Source: Chryseosolibacter histidinae (GTDB taxonomy: Bacteria; Bacteroidota; Bacteroidia; Cytophagales; Cyclobacteriaceae). Taken from it: a stretch of DNA of 64,000 nt. This document shows positions 24,955 to 33,879 of this stretch, piece by piece. Numbering within the stretch: position 1 is the first letter of the stretch; each line of letters begins with the position of its first letter. The translations under genes were made by a program, and so were the position numbers. The stretch lies in NCBI RefSeq assembly GCF_018598225.1, contig NZ_JAHESF010000005.1:186001-250000 (forward strand), in the 5' to 3' direction. Under the pieces are notes generated by a model. It was not told the origin of the DNA. It did not search any database and saw nothing but the letters and a program-made list of their open reading frames with translations.

Positions 24955-27333
24955 TTACTCACTTCGAAGCGAGTCTACCGGATTCATATTAGCCGCGCGC
25001 CAGATCCGCAGGCTGGTAACCGTAAATGCGAGCGTAACCGTAACAGCCGTAACGATGACGAAGGCCAGCCACGGAATGTCGGTTTTCACGGCAAAGTCGG
25101 AAAGCCAGCTGTTCATCACCATGTAGGCAACCGGTAGTGCTATGACGAGTGCCACCAGCACCAGCACGAAGAACTCGCGGTTGAGCAACAATACGATCCT
25201 GCTCACGGAAGACCCCAGCACTTTGCGAATGCCGATCTCCTTCACTTTCTGGGTTACGGTGAACGATATGAGCCCCCACAAACCCATGCAGGCAATCACA
25301 ATGGCAAGGCCTGCGAACCAGGTGATGATGCTCATGCTGCGTTCTTCGCTGCGGTACAACGTGTCGAAGTTGCTATCGACAAAGAAATAGCTGAAAGGCC
25401 TCGTTGGATCGAGCGTCTTCCATTTTTTCTCGATCAGTGGAAGCACATCGGAGGGGTGGCCGGATATTTTCATCGATAGAAAATTGTTCGCCTGGTTGTC
25501 GGGCGTGCGATACACGAACATGATCGGCTCGATGGCACGTGAGAGGTTGCCGTAGTGATGATCTTCCACAACGCCTACCACCATGGTACGCCGTCCGGCT
25601 TTTTTGCCTTCAATGTCACTCCAGCCAAAAGCTTTCATGGCGGCCTCATTGATGATGGCAAAATTTCGCACCAGTGTATCGACCGGTATGATCTCGTCAT
25701 TGAAGTTCTCGCCGGCAATGAATTTTATATCGTATAATTTAAAGTAAGACTCGTCCACCAAAACTTTCATGATGCGGAAGGGCTGCTCTTCTGTCCATCC
25801 GTCGGGGCGCGTCATGGTCCAGCTCGCTGTAGAGGTGTTCGAAGGCACGATATCCGAAGCGGACACATACGAGATCCGCGAGTCCTGCAACAGCTCCCGT
25901 TTCAGGCTGCCGACACGCACACGGGCACCTTCGGGGTCCATCATGTTGTCCGTGTCCGTGGGTATCACTACAACGTTCTCCTTGTTCAGTCCCAGGTCGT
26001 GCGTTTTCATGAACTGCACCTGGCGGTAGATCACGATGGTGGCGAAGAAGAGGATCACGGAGAGCGAGAATTGCGTAACGATGAGCACACGTTTGAATCC
26101 CGTTCCTGTGGGCGTGCTCTTCAATTTGCCTTTGATCGATTCAACGGTTTTGTATCGGGAGATAAAGAACGCCGGGAAGCTGCCTGACGATACCCCGATC
26201 AGGATGAAAGCTGCCAGCATCAGCAGCAATACACGTGGTGTTGTGAGCAATTCCGTCTGGATGGTGATACCGAGGAGCTGGTTTACAAACGGAAGGCCAA
26301 GCTGCAACACGACGCAGGCTCCGGCAAACGCCACGGTGGTGAGCACAAGCGATTCGCTGAGGAACTGGCGGATCAGGGTGCCGCGCGATGCCCCCAGCAC
26401 TTTTCTTAACCCGATCTCTTTGGCCCGTTCGATGGAGCGTACGGTGGTGAGGTTGATGTAATTGACCACGGCGATCAGCACAATGATAAAGGCTACGCAC
26501 AACATGCTGTAGGCGGTGCGGTTAGACGCGGTGGTTTGATTGTGATAATTCGCCAGCGGGAGCAGCCTGAAGATCATGCGCTGCGCTGTTTCTTCGTTGA
26601 AATATTTTTTTACGAACGCCGGAAAGAGTGTCTCCAGCTTCGCAGCGTTGGCGGCATGATCCGTTGTGATGAAGGTGAGCAGAAAGGCTTCGTCCCATTC
26701 CGCCTGCCGCACCCAGTCGATGTCCATGGCAATTTCGAATGACATCACGATGTCAGGATTTACCGAAGAATTGGGCGGCACTTGCTCGAGCACTGCGGCC
26801 ACTGTGAGCTCGAAGAGTTTTCCGTTCATGGCTACACGCACGGGTTTGCCGATGGGATCGGTCGCGCCGAACAAACGTGTTGCCGCTTTAGGAGAAAGAA
26901 TGATATTTGACTTGTTCTGAAGAATGCGGTGCCCATCGCCCTGCTTCGTGGGCAGGTGAAAGACAGTGAACAGCGAAGGGTCTGTAAAAGTCACCGATTC
27001 CGAAAATTGCCGGTCGCCGATGGTGAGAAATCCCCGTTGCTCAAAGATTCGCGCTCCGTCCTTCACATCGGGATACTCATCTTTCATCGCCTGAAGCATC
27101 GGCACCCAGCTTCCGTACACCAGCTGATTGCCGCCAGGTGTGATCCGTTCTTTATAGACCAGGTAAACGTCCTGCTTATTATGCATTGAATCGAAGGTCA
27201 GCTCCTGGTAGGCATACAGCGCGAGCACCAGCGCCGAAGAGATCCCGGCCAGTAGTCCCGACATGCTGATGAAAGTGTTGGCTTTATGCTTGAGCAGGTT
27301 GCGGAGGGCGATGGTAAAATAACTGATGAGCAT
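24955..27333 (-). CDS. FtsX/MacB-type ABC transporter permease (orphan)
   Basis: 792-residue inner-membrane permease. The start at 27333 gives MLISYFTIALRNLLKHKANT, the usual beginning of this family; the open frame extends upstream to 27609 but the extra 92 residues are low-complexity and unlike any family member. The two FtsX cores are marked by AKEIGLRKVLGASRG (about residue 310) and VKEIGIRKVLGSSVS (about residue 690). Periplasmic MacB-like domains sit between helices. No ATPase is encoded nearby. Substrate unknown. Confidence 0.92.
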   Translation of the reverse strand: MLISYFTIALRNLLKHKANTFISMSGLLAGISSALVLALYAYQELTFDSMHNKQDVYLVYKERITPGGNQLVYGSWVPMLQAMKDEYPDVKDGARIFEQRGFLTIGDRQFSESVTFTDPSLFTVFHLPTKQGDGHRILQNKSNIILSPKAATRLFGATDPIGKPVRVAMNGKLFELTVAAVLEQVPPNSSVNPDIVMSFEIAMDIDWVRQAEWDEAFLLTFITTDHAANAAKLETLFPAFVKKYFNEETAQRMIFRLLPLANYHNQTTASNRTAYSMLCVAFIIVLIAVVNYINLTTVRSIERAKEIGLRKVLGASRGTLIRQFLSESLVLTTVAFAGACVVLQLGLPFVNQLLGITIQTELLTTPRVLLLMLAAFILIGVSSGSFPAFFISRYKTVESIKGKLKSTPTGTGFKRVLIVTQFSLSVILFFATIVIYRQVQFMKTHDLGLNKENVVVIPTDTDNMMDPEGARVRVGSLKRELLQDSRISYVSASDIVPSNTSTASWTMTRPDGWTEEQPFRIMKVLVDESYFKLYDIKFIAGENFNDEIIPVDTLVRNFAIINEAAMKAFGWSDIEGKKAGRRTMVVGVVEDHHYGNLSRAIEPIMFVYRTPDNQANNFLSMKISGHPSDVLPLIEKKWKTLDPTRPFSYFFVDSNFDTLYRSEERSMSIITWFAGLAIVIACMGLWGLISFTVTQKVKEIGIRKVLGSSVSRIVLLLNREFFVLVLVALVIALPVAYMVMNSWLSDFAVKTDIPWLAFVIVTAVTVTLAFTVTSLRIWRAANMNPVDSLRSE

Positions 27334-27684
27334 AGGATTCAGGTTTGAGCTCCTGCCCATACAACTAAAGTGCCCGTTAAAAAAAGCCGGAATTTCAGGG
27401 AAATAAACAGCGTTCCATTGTTGTGTACTGTCACAGGTGAACGAATGTTGTTCGGTTTCGGGATTTTGACCATGATTTCGGGATTCAGCAGGATTGTTGT
27501 GATAGCCCAGCAGGTAATTTCTTGATGTGCCGTTGCTGGTCTTCGTGCCTTGATGCGCCGTTGTTGATGTTCTCATGCGCCGTTGTTGGTGTTCTTCACC
27601 AACAACCAACCCAATACATCAGAGGGTTACATTGAAGCAGATGGAAATTGATGTTTATCTTTATATAAAAATCACTGATCGTTT
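27334..27684. other. Intergenic stretch with short imperfect direct repeats
   Basis: 351 bases between divergent genes. A segment at about 27525-27605 contains three imperfect copies of a word like TGCGCCGTTGTTGGTGTTCT. No gene was accepted here. Confidence 0.45.
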
Positions 27685-28449
27685 ATGAACCTAAGAGGCG
27701 CTATTCTGATCGGGCTTGCCCTTTGTGCCATCGTTGGTGTGTTTCTGCTGCCACCCATTTCGCAGGACCCGGCGTTTCACCAGTTTGCGGATGACAGAAC
27801 CATCTTCGCCATTCCTAATTTTTATAATGTGATGTCAAACCTTCCCTTCCTGGTACTGGGCATCATTGGCTTGTACGTTTTTTTCAGGAACAACAAACTC
27901 TCTGCAACCTCACTTGCTGTTCTTACCCTCTTCATTGGTGTAACGGGTATTGGCTTCGGTTCTGCTTATTATCATTGGCACCCCTCCAATGCTTCTTTGG
28001 TGTGGGACAGGATTCCCATGGCCATTACCTTCATGTCATTTTTTGTGATCATCATCGGTAACTACATCAACGAACGGTGGAGCTTTATGCTCCTGTTGTT
28101 GTTGCTCATCATGGGTGTGCTCAGCGTGGTCACCTGGTATTATGGCGAAGTGAACGGGCATGGCGACCTGAGACTTTACATACTCGTTCAGTTTTTTCCC
28201 ATGTTGGCCATTCCGCTACTGATCTTCATGTATCCCACGCCGCGGGCCATCCGCATCGACGTGATCGCAGCGGTTATCCTCTATGCCATCGCTAAATTCT
28301 TTGAGGACAGAGATGCCATTATCTTTAACTCAGGCGGGGTGCTGAGCGGCCATACCATCAAGCACCTGTTTGCAGCTGCGGCCGTATTCTTTATATTACA
28401 GACCGTAAAAAGAACAAACAATGTTTCTGTGAGTGGTGTAAACCGGTAA
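27685..28449 (+). CDS. Alkaline ceramidase-like membrane protein (CREST superfamily)
   Basis: 254 residues with about seven transmembrane helices. Family marks are DRTIFAIPNFYNVMSNLPF in the first third, YYHWHPSN and WDRIPMAITFMSFF in the middle, and the C-terminal His pair SGHTIKHLFAAAAVF. In alkaline ceramidases the equivalent His and Asp residues bind the catalytic zinc. It probably hydrolyses an amide in a membrane lipid; sphingolipids occur in many Bacteroidota, which fits, but the substrate is inferred. Confidence 0.85.
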   Translation: MNLRGAILIGLALCAIVGVFLLPPISQDPAFHQFADDRTIFAIPNFYNVMSNLPFLVLGIIGLYVFFRNNKLSATSLAVLTLFIGVTGIGFGSAYYHWHPSNASLVWDRIPMAITFMSFFVIIIGNYINERWSFMLLLLLLIMGVLSVVTWYYGEVNGHGDLRLYILVQFFPMLAIPLLIFMYPTPRAIRIDVIAAVILYAIAKFFEDRDAIIFNSGGVLSGHTIKHLFAAAAVFFILQTVKRTNNVSVSGVNR

Positions 28450-28491
28450 GGCATTCCGGTACCATCACTAATAAAGATCAAAACCCCTCCA

Positions 28492-29085
28492 ATGAAAACG
28501 CTGTTTTACAACACGCTGATCCTGTTCTTCATTCATCTTTGTGCAACAGACAGCCTTGCCCAAAGTTATGCGTACCCGCTCCGAAGCTTGCATGGCCCGG
28601 ACAAGAGTCCGGTTGAGCTGATCGGCCAGGATGCCGGATTTGTCGTATGGTGTTTGCAAAGTGAGTTTGGAAAGTATCAGGACCAGCATGATGTATCAGG
28701 TTCAGAAACATCAGAAACCGGTGAGGCACCGGAGTCAATATCGCTGACCTGGAAAAATGTTGTGCGAAAGGAGTGGAGCGCTCAACTTTTCGATATCCAG
28801 TTTAATGCCTCCATCAATTCATATGAGCTGGATGACGGCAACGACGGACGGACGTCGCAGATGCGCCTGTCGTTCATTGATAAACGTGGCAATGACCTGC
28901 TTCGGGGAAAAACGCCATCCAGTGTAGCGATCAGGAAATTGTTGCAGACCCTTCTTTTCCAAAGTACCAGCTATGTCAATAGCGCCAATGGTTTGAATGT
29001 AAGGGCACAACCATCCCTGACGGCGCCGGTCGTTGAAGAGCTTGGCGACAACAGCAGGGTGATCATAAAAGAGAGAACGGGGTAA
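28492..29085 (+). CDS. Secreted protein with truncated C-terminal SH3-like domain
   Basis: 197 residues with a signal peptide ending DSLAQ. Residues about 25-155 have no recognised family. Residues about 160-197 start a bacterial SH3 domain (SANGLNVRAQPSLTAPVVEE) but the frame stops after KERTG, just before the conserved Trp would come. Reading through the TAA gives WLDLRF, which suits an SH3 strand. So the gene is probably interrupted by a nonsense change, with a further frameshift leading into the frame at 29085. Confidence 0.65.
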   Translation: MKTLFYNTLILFFIHLCATDSLAQSYAYPLRSLHGPDKSPVELIGQDAGFVVWCLQSEFGKYQDQHDVSGSETSETGEAPESISLTWKNVVRKEWSAQLFDIQFNASINSYELDDGNDGRTSQMRLSFIDKRGNDLLRGKTPSSVAIRKLLQTLLFQSTSYVNSANGLNVRAQPSLTAPVVEELGDNSRVIIKERTG

Positions 29086-29288
29086 TGGCTCGACCTTCGT
29101 TTCACCTGCCTTTCCCGTTCTTTTTTTCCTCGTCTGAAAATGACAGCTTTTGGATCGCTGACGATGAGGTGATCATCCGGCTCTATAAGCTTGTTTCCTA
29201 TCATGCCGGTTTTACGAATCACAGAAACACGCTGCCCTACCAGCTACAGTATGTCAAATTGAAGATCGTTAAAAGCCCGAATGATTGA
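29085..29288 (+). pseudogene. Possible separated C-terminal part of the SH3 gene
   Basis: 67 codons whose ATG overlaps the preceding stop (TAATG). The second half looks like a genuine protein (SFWIADDEVIIRLYKLVSYH, LPYQLQYVKLKIVKS), while its first residues look like translated noise. A seven-T run near 29120 could be a frameshift site. It is either the displaced end of the upstream gene or a small translationally coupled gene; I favour the first. Confidence 0.45.
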
Positions 29289-29291
29289 ATA

Positions 29292-29744
29292 ATGACCGAA
29301 ACCAGCGTAACGATACGGAACTTCCAACCAACAGACTTAAACAGTTTGACCGGGCTGACCAATGAATTGGGGTATGTTACCACCATTGAACAGATGAAGG
29401 CAAGGATGGAAACAATCCTGTTGCTTCCTGATTACTGGACTTTTGTTGCTGTGGTTAATAACAAAGTTGTTGGGTACGTGGGAGTCAATAAGAACTACTT
29501 CTGGGAACAGGATGGATGTTTTATAAGAATTCAGGCTTTGGTGGTAAGCCAGCAACACAGGCGGCTCGGCATTGCACAGAAACTGGTCGAGACGGTTGAA
29601 ATGTTGGCAAGGCAACTCGGCGCCAGGCTGATCATACTCAACTGCGGCAACCGTGAGGAGAGACGACAGGCACATCAATTCTACCCTAAAATGGGATTTG
29701 AACCAAAATCAACAGGGTATGTGAAACGACTGATCAATGATTGA
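29292..29744 (+). CDS. GNAT-family N-acetyltransferase
   Basis: 150-residue cytosolic acyltransferase that uses acetyl-CoA. The fold marks are visible: VTIRNFQPTDLNSLTGL at strand 1, TFVAVVNNKVVGYVGV at strands 2-3, IQALVVSQQHRRLGIAQKLV with the Q/RxxGxA acetyl-CoA loop, and the C-terminal HQFYPKMGFEPKSTGYVK. The acceptor substrate cannot be predicted. It starts four bases after the preceding frame, so it may be part of the same transcript. Confidence 0.9.
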   Translation: MTETSVTIRNFQPTDLNSLTGLTNELGYVTTIEQMKARMETILLLPDYWTFVAVVNNKVVGYVGVNKNYFWEQDGCFIRIQALVVSQQHRRLGIAQKLVETVEMLARQLGARLIILNCGNREERRQAHQFYPKMGFEPKSTGYVKRLIND

Positions 29745-29814
29745 AGGTTGTTGTGCGCTGAAATATCTAAAAATCGGCTGAGAACAAGCGGGTAATCTTT
29801 TTTCCTTACTAAAA

Positions 29815-29853
29815 TGTAGAATGAACGGACTCTTTCCGTACCTTGGTTCTACA
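29815..29853 (+). promoter_or_regulatory. Nested inverted repeat upstream of PadR gene (candidate operator)
   Basis: Outer arms TGTAGAA (29815-29821) and TTCTACA (29847-29853) enclose an inner stem ACGGA-CTCTT-TCCGT (29825-29839). The element lies 12 bases before the PadR start codon at 29866 and is well placed for autoregulation. Confidence 0.45.
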
Positions 29854-29865
29854 AATTAGTAATGA

Positions 29866-30210
29866 ATGATCGAAACAAAACTCGGCGACTTTGAAGAAGT
29901 GCTGATGCTCATCATCGGGATCCTGGGAGAAGATGAATCCTATGCATTCCGGATCGCGCAGGAATTTAAGGACCAGACCGGCCGGCCAGTCTCCATCGGC
30001 GCCGTGCACTCGACCCTCGACAGGCTTGCGAACAAAGGGTTTTTGAAGTCTGAATTGCGCGAAGGCGCTTCCGACAGAGGTGCCCGTAAAAAAAGGATCT
30101 ACTCCATCACAGCACTGGGCAAACGTGTTATTAAAGAGTCCATGGAATTCAAAGTAGCCCTGTGGAAACAATATCCTGCATTCAGCGGAAAATTCAACAT
30201 GAGCATCTGA
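29866..30210 (+). CDS. PadR-family transcriptional regulator
   Basis: 114-residue winged-helix regulator. The pattern is that of the PadR family: FEEVLMLIIGILGEDESYAF, ISI-type wing IGAVHSTLDRLANKGFLKSE and RKKRIYSITALGKRVIKES. It directly precedes the permease at 30214 (3 bases between stop and start), a two-gene unit common in Cytophagales. It probably represses the operon and responds to an unknown ligand or to envelope stress. Confidence 0.92.
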   Translation: MIETKLGDFEEVLMLIIGILGEDESYAFRIAQEFKDQTGRPVSIGAVHSTLDRLANKGFLKSELREGASDRGARKKRIYSITALGKRVIKESMEFKVALWKQYPAFSGKFNMSI

Positions 30211-30213
30211 CAC

Positions 30214-32832
30214 TTGGAACAACCCGACCGAATACCGAAAGCTGCCCTGGCATTTCTGCGCCTGTTCCTCAGAAAAGACCTGCTCGATGAGGTCACCGGC
30301 GATTTACAGGAAATGTATGCACTCACCCGTAAAAAAAGATCACGGCTGGTGACGCGGCTCGTCATCTGGTATGAGGTCATGCACTACCTGCGGCCATTTG
30401 CCATTCGCAAAGCAACAATGCATTACGTAAATCCATATCCCATGTACAAAAGTTATTTGAAAACGGCTCTCCGGAATATGCTGCGAAACAAGCTCCACGC
30501 CTTCATCAATATCACCGGGCTTTCCGTAGGTATGGCCGTGACCATCACCATCGCGCTCTGGATCATTGACGAAATGACGTACGAGAAACATTTCGACAAC
30601 TATTCACGGGTGGGCCGTGTGCTTCAGAATGTAACCAATAACGGGGAGGTACAAACATGGTGGAGCCTGCCGTGGCCGCTGGCCGATGAGCTGCGCAAAA
30701 ATTATGGAACAGATTTTTCAGCAGTGGTCCTTACTTCCGGCGTCAACACGCACCTGCTTGCCACGGCCGATGAAAAACGACTGAATAAAAGAGGACTCTT
30801 TGCCGAGCCACAGTTTTCATCGGTCTTTTCATTAAAAATGCAGGCGGGTTCAGCCGACGCGCTGACAGACCAGGCATCCGTGCTATTATCATTATCTACC
30901 GCCAAAGCGCTTTTTGGCGATGCCGACCCCATTGGAGCCATGCTTACCATTGACCGCGATCAGAAGATGACCGTTAAAGTTGGCGGCGTATATGAAGACA
31001 TGCCTTCCAATTCGGAGTTTGCCAACCTTGATTTTGTTGCAGCCTGGGATCTTTTAGCCAGCGCTACCAGCTGGATCCGTACCATAGGCGATCCGTGGAG
31101 ACCAAACGCGTTTGATATCTATGTACAACTGAATGACCACGCAACATTTGAAGGCGCTTCTGCACGCATCCGCGACGCCAAGCTTAAAAAAGTGAATGAA
31201 GCGCTGGCGAAGAAGAAACCTGCCCTGTTCATTCACCCGATGAGCCAATGGCATTTATATTCAGAATTCGATAACGGCATTCAAACCGGCGGCCGCATCC
31301 AGTACGTGTGGTTGTTTGGCATAACAGGCGCTTTTGTATTGCTGATGGCCTGCATCAATTTCATGAACCTGAGCACGGCCCGTTCTGAAAAGAGGTCGAA
31401 GGAAGTTGGTATCCGCAAAGCGATTGGCTCTTTCCGTGGTCAGCTGATCAATCAGTTCTTCACGGAATCCATTCTTACGGCGTTCCTGTCGCTGGCCATG
31501 GCGGTTTTACTTGTAATGATCCTTTTACCTTCCTTTAATACCATTACCGGCAAGGCAGTAACGCTCCAGTGGCTCAACCCGCTGTGGTGGGGTGCAGGAA
31601 TAGGATTCTGCATCGTGATCGGAATTATTGCGGGAAGCTACCCGGCGTTATACCTGTCGTCCATTCAATCTGTCAAGGCGATCAAGGGTGTTAATAAGGC
31701 GGGACGGTCTTCATCGCTCTTCCGCAAAACCCTTGTCACCACGCAGTTCACCATCTCCGTTGTGCTCATCATCGGCACCACCATTGTGTACCAGCAGATC
31801 CAGTATGCAAAGAACAGGCCGATCGGTTACAACACCAACGGGCTGGTAGCGGTGCCGATGGTAAATGAAGTGCATAAACACTTTGATGCGGTGAAAGACG
31901 CGCTTGAGAAGACTGGCGCCATCGTGTCAATGGCAGAGTCTGCGTCGCTCACCACAGACCAGTCATCGAGCACAAGCCAGCTCGACTGGAACGGAAAAGA
32001 CCCGGACCTGTCAGTGGACTTCGCTACCGGAGGCGGTTCTTACGATTACGGTGCCACGGTAGGGTGGGAGATCATCATGGGCCGTGATTTTTCCCGCGAT
32101 CATCCTTCTGATTCCACAGCGCTGATCCTGAACGAAGCTGCTGTCAATTACATGGGACTGAAAAATCCTATTGGGGAAACCATTCGCTGGTCGGGTACGC
32201 CTTGCACGGTGATTGGTGTGATCAAAGACATCATCACACGCTCGCCCTACGAGCCTGTAACACCAACGTTATATTACTTGTCCACCTGGTCTGACAGTTA
32301 CTGGATCCTGCGGATCAACCCTGCAGTCAGCGCTACCGATGCGTTAGCGAAGATCGAATCAGCCTATAAAAAATATAATTCGGAGGTACCGTTCTCGTAT
32401 CAGTTCATGGACACAACTTATGCCCTGAAGTTTGGAGACGAGGAGCGTATCGCAACACTGTCTACGATGTTTACAACCCTGGCGATCTTCATCAGCTGCC
32501 TGGGTATTTTTGGATTGTCGTCGTTTACCGCTGAGCAACGTATGAAAGAGATCGGCATCAGGAAAGTGATGGGCGCCACGGTGTTCCAGTTGTGGCAACT
32601 GATCTCCGTCGATTTTGTGGTGCTTGTGCTGGTGTCAGGCGTCATTGCCATACCCCTTGCTTACTTTGCCATGTCGTCGTGGCTGGAACATTATTCGTAT
32701 CATGTCGGCATTTCGTGGTGGATCTTTACGGCAGCGATAGCAGGTACGGTGATCGTTACCATCATTACAGTAAGCTGGCACACCATGCTGGCAGCAGCAA
32801 TGAACCCGGTGAAGACGTTGAGAGCTGAATAG
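30214..32832 (+). CDS. FtsX/MacB-type ABC permease with N-terminal prefix domain, PadR-coupled
   Basis: 872 residues. The start is a TTG three bases after the PadR stop; it is chosen because the prefix domain (KAALAFLRLFLRKDLLDEVT, GDLQEMYALTRKKRSRL) would otherwise be lost. After this cytoplasmic prefix of about 80 residues come MYKSYLKTALRNMLRNKLHA and the normal duplicated layout. The FtsX cores are marked by SKEVGIRKAIGS and MKEIGIRKVMGATVFQ. No ATPase is encoded beside it. Inner membrane; substrate unknown. Confidence 0.92.
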   Translation: MEQPDRIPKAALAFLRLFLRKDLLDEVTGDLQEMYALTRKKRSRLVTRLVIWYEVMHYLRPFAIRKATMHYVNPYPMYKSYLKTALRNMLRNKLHAFINITGLSVGMAVTITIALWIIDEMTYEKHFDNYSRVGRVLQNVTNNGEVQTWWSLPWPLADELRKNYGTDFSAVVLTSGVNTHLLATADEKRLNKRGLFAEPQFSSVFSLKMQAGSADALTDQASVLLSLSTAKALFGDADPIGAMLTIDRDQKMTVKVGGVYEDMPSNSEFANLDFVAAWDLLASATSWIRTIGDPWRPNAFDIYVQLNDHATFEGASARIRDAKLKKVNEALAKKKPALFIHPMSQWHLYSEFDNGIQTGGRIQYVWLFGITGAFVLLMACINFMNLSTARSEKRSKEVGIRKAIGSFRGQLINQFFTESILTAFLSLAMAVLLVMILLPSFNTITGKAVTLQWLNPLWWGAGIGFCIVIGIIAGSYPALYLSSIQSVKAIKGVNKAGRSSSLFRKTLVTTQFTISVVLIIGTTIVYQQIQYAKNRPIGYNTNGLVAVPMVNEVHKHFDAVKDALEKTGAIVSMAESASLTTDQSSSTSQLDWNGKDPDLSVDFATGGGSYDYGATVGWEIIMGRDFSRDHPSDSTALILNEAAVNYMGLKNPIGETIRWSGTPCTVIGVIKDIITRSPYEPVTPTLYYLSTWSDSYWILRINPAVSATDALAKIESAYKKYNSEVPFSYQFMDTTYALKFGDEERIATLSTMFTTLAIFISCLGIFGLSSFTAEQRMKEIGIRKVMGATVFQLWQLISVDFVVLVLVSGVIAIPLAYFAMSSWLEHYSYHVGISWWIFTAAIAGTVIVTIITVSWHTMLAAAMNPVKTLRAE

Positions 32833-32893
32833 GGATATTCTTATATGAAGCGTGAAAGGCTACCGCAAAAAGACCGAGATAGGGTTTTCTTTT

Positions 32894-33502
32894 CTAAGCT
32901 AATTCTTCAGAGACAATTTCTATCACCTTGCCAGCTTCGGTTAAGCCGGAGATCTGAAGCGTGTCGAACCCATTCCTTTTTACTGTTCCGAAATCCATTC
33001 TGGTTCCGTCAATAAGTGTGATGTATCCATCCGCATCAACCTTATCTGCGAACTCGTCATCGTAGTCGATGCCGTTGTAAGTCGAGAGCGTTATTTCAAA
33101 CGTGTCATTGCCGTTCGGATCTTTATAAAATGTGCCGGCGACCCGGCTCTTCTGTTCCGCTGAATACTGCTCACAGAACATTGCATTATAGCCATGCTTG
33201 CAGCCGTCAAATAGAATGATCTCTTGCGCGCTGGCTGGGTCGACGGCTACAACCAATGAAGGAGCTTCTTCCGTGCCAACGATCAGATTCCGATGATGGG
33301 TATGCAACTGTCCAAAATACCTGATCCTGAATTTTGTTTGCCCGGAGGCCGTCCTAAGCTTTCTCCGCCACTCATGCTTTTGAAGATCTTCAGGCTCGCT
33401 GATCTGTTCGGTAAATCCATCGAGATAGGTTGGCCCCAAAACTCCGTTATCAGTGGTTGCAGATCTCTTTTTGCTTTTTTTGAAAAGGTCAATGAGTCCC
33501 AT
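32894..33502 (-). CDS. Hypothetical protein
   Basis: 202-residue soluble protein with no signal peptide. It starts with a short basic N-terminus (MGLIDLFKKSKKRS) and is rich in Asp and Glu further on, with many short strands (RIRYFGQLHTHHRNLIVGTE, FEITLSTYNGIDYDDEF, GYITLIDGTRMDFG). The size and acidic beta-rich nature resemble immunity-type proteins of polymorphic toxin loci, but no toxin is adjacent, so no function is proposed. It lies 37 bases downstream of another small unknown gene on the same strand. Confidence 0.7.
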   Translation of the reverse strand: MGLIDLFKKSKKRSATTDNGVLGPTYLDGFTEQISEPEDLQKHEWRRKLRTASGQTKFRIRYFGQLHTHHRNLIVGTEEAPSLVVAVDPASAQEIILFDGCKHGYNAMFCEQYSAEQKSRVAGTFYKDPNGNDTFEITLSTYNGIDYDDEFADKVDADGYITLIDGTRMDFGTVKRNGFDTLQISGLTEAGKVIEIVSEELA

Positions 33503-33539
33503 CTGTTAGAAGTTTTGTTGCTGTAACGCCAAGTACCGT

Positions 33540-33791
33540 TTAAACAATTCTTGACTCCGAATACAGGTCGTATGCCGCTACGAGCGATTCACGGCCGGAC
33601 GATGTTCTGTAACTTTCATATTCGCCGATCTCGTCGCGATGCGTTGCATAAACGGGCCGGTATGCCGATTCGTACCGGTCCCAAACCACCAGTAAATAAT
33701 TGTATCCTATTTTGTTCAGTCTGCCGTTCTCTAACCAAACATTAAAAACCTCTTCATCAAGCGATTTAGGGAAATCCGACCCGTCAAACAT
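33540..33791 (-). CDS. Small hypothetical protein
   Basis: 83 residues from Met 33791 (MFDGSDFPKSLDEEVFNVWL). A longer reading from a GTG at 33839 would begin inside a terminator stem, so it is rejected. The sequence is soluble and rich in Tyr and charged residues (YNYLLVVWDRYESAYRPVYA). It is probably co-transcribed with the gene at 32894. No family recognised. Confidence 0.6.
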   Translation of the reverse strand: MFDGSDFPKSLDEEVFNVWLENGRLNKIGYNYLLVVWDRYESAYRPVYATHRDEIGEYESYRTSSGRESLVAAYDLYSESRIV

Positions 33792-33826
33792 ATCCGTAGC
33801 GTATTGTCTTCGCCGAAATTTAACAC

Positions 33827-33855
33827 AAAAAAGGGCCACCTTCCTCAGGTGACCC
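33827..33855 (-). terminator. Intrinsic terminator of the sigma / LTXXQ operon
   Basis: On the minus strand GGGTCACCT-GAGGA-AGGTGGCCC (33855-33833, one wobble pair) is followed by six T. It lies 25 bases after the stop codon of the gene at 33880 and ends that operon. Confidence 0.8.
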
Positions 33856-33879
33856 CAGTTTACCTAATATAAACTGTTC

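Noticed and set aside
27334-27609. N-terminal extension of the permease at 24955
   Set aside because: Encodes a His/Gln/Asn-rich stretch unlike any family member, while MLISYFTIALRN at 27333 is the standard start.
33792-33839. GTG-started extension of the 83-residue protein
   Set aside because: The codon lies inside the terminator stem of the upstream operon.
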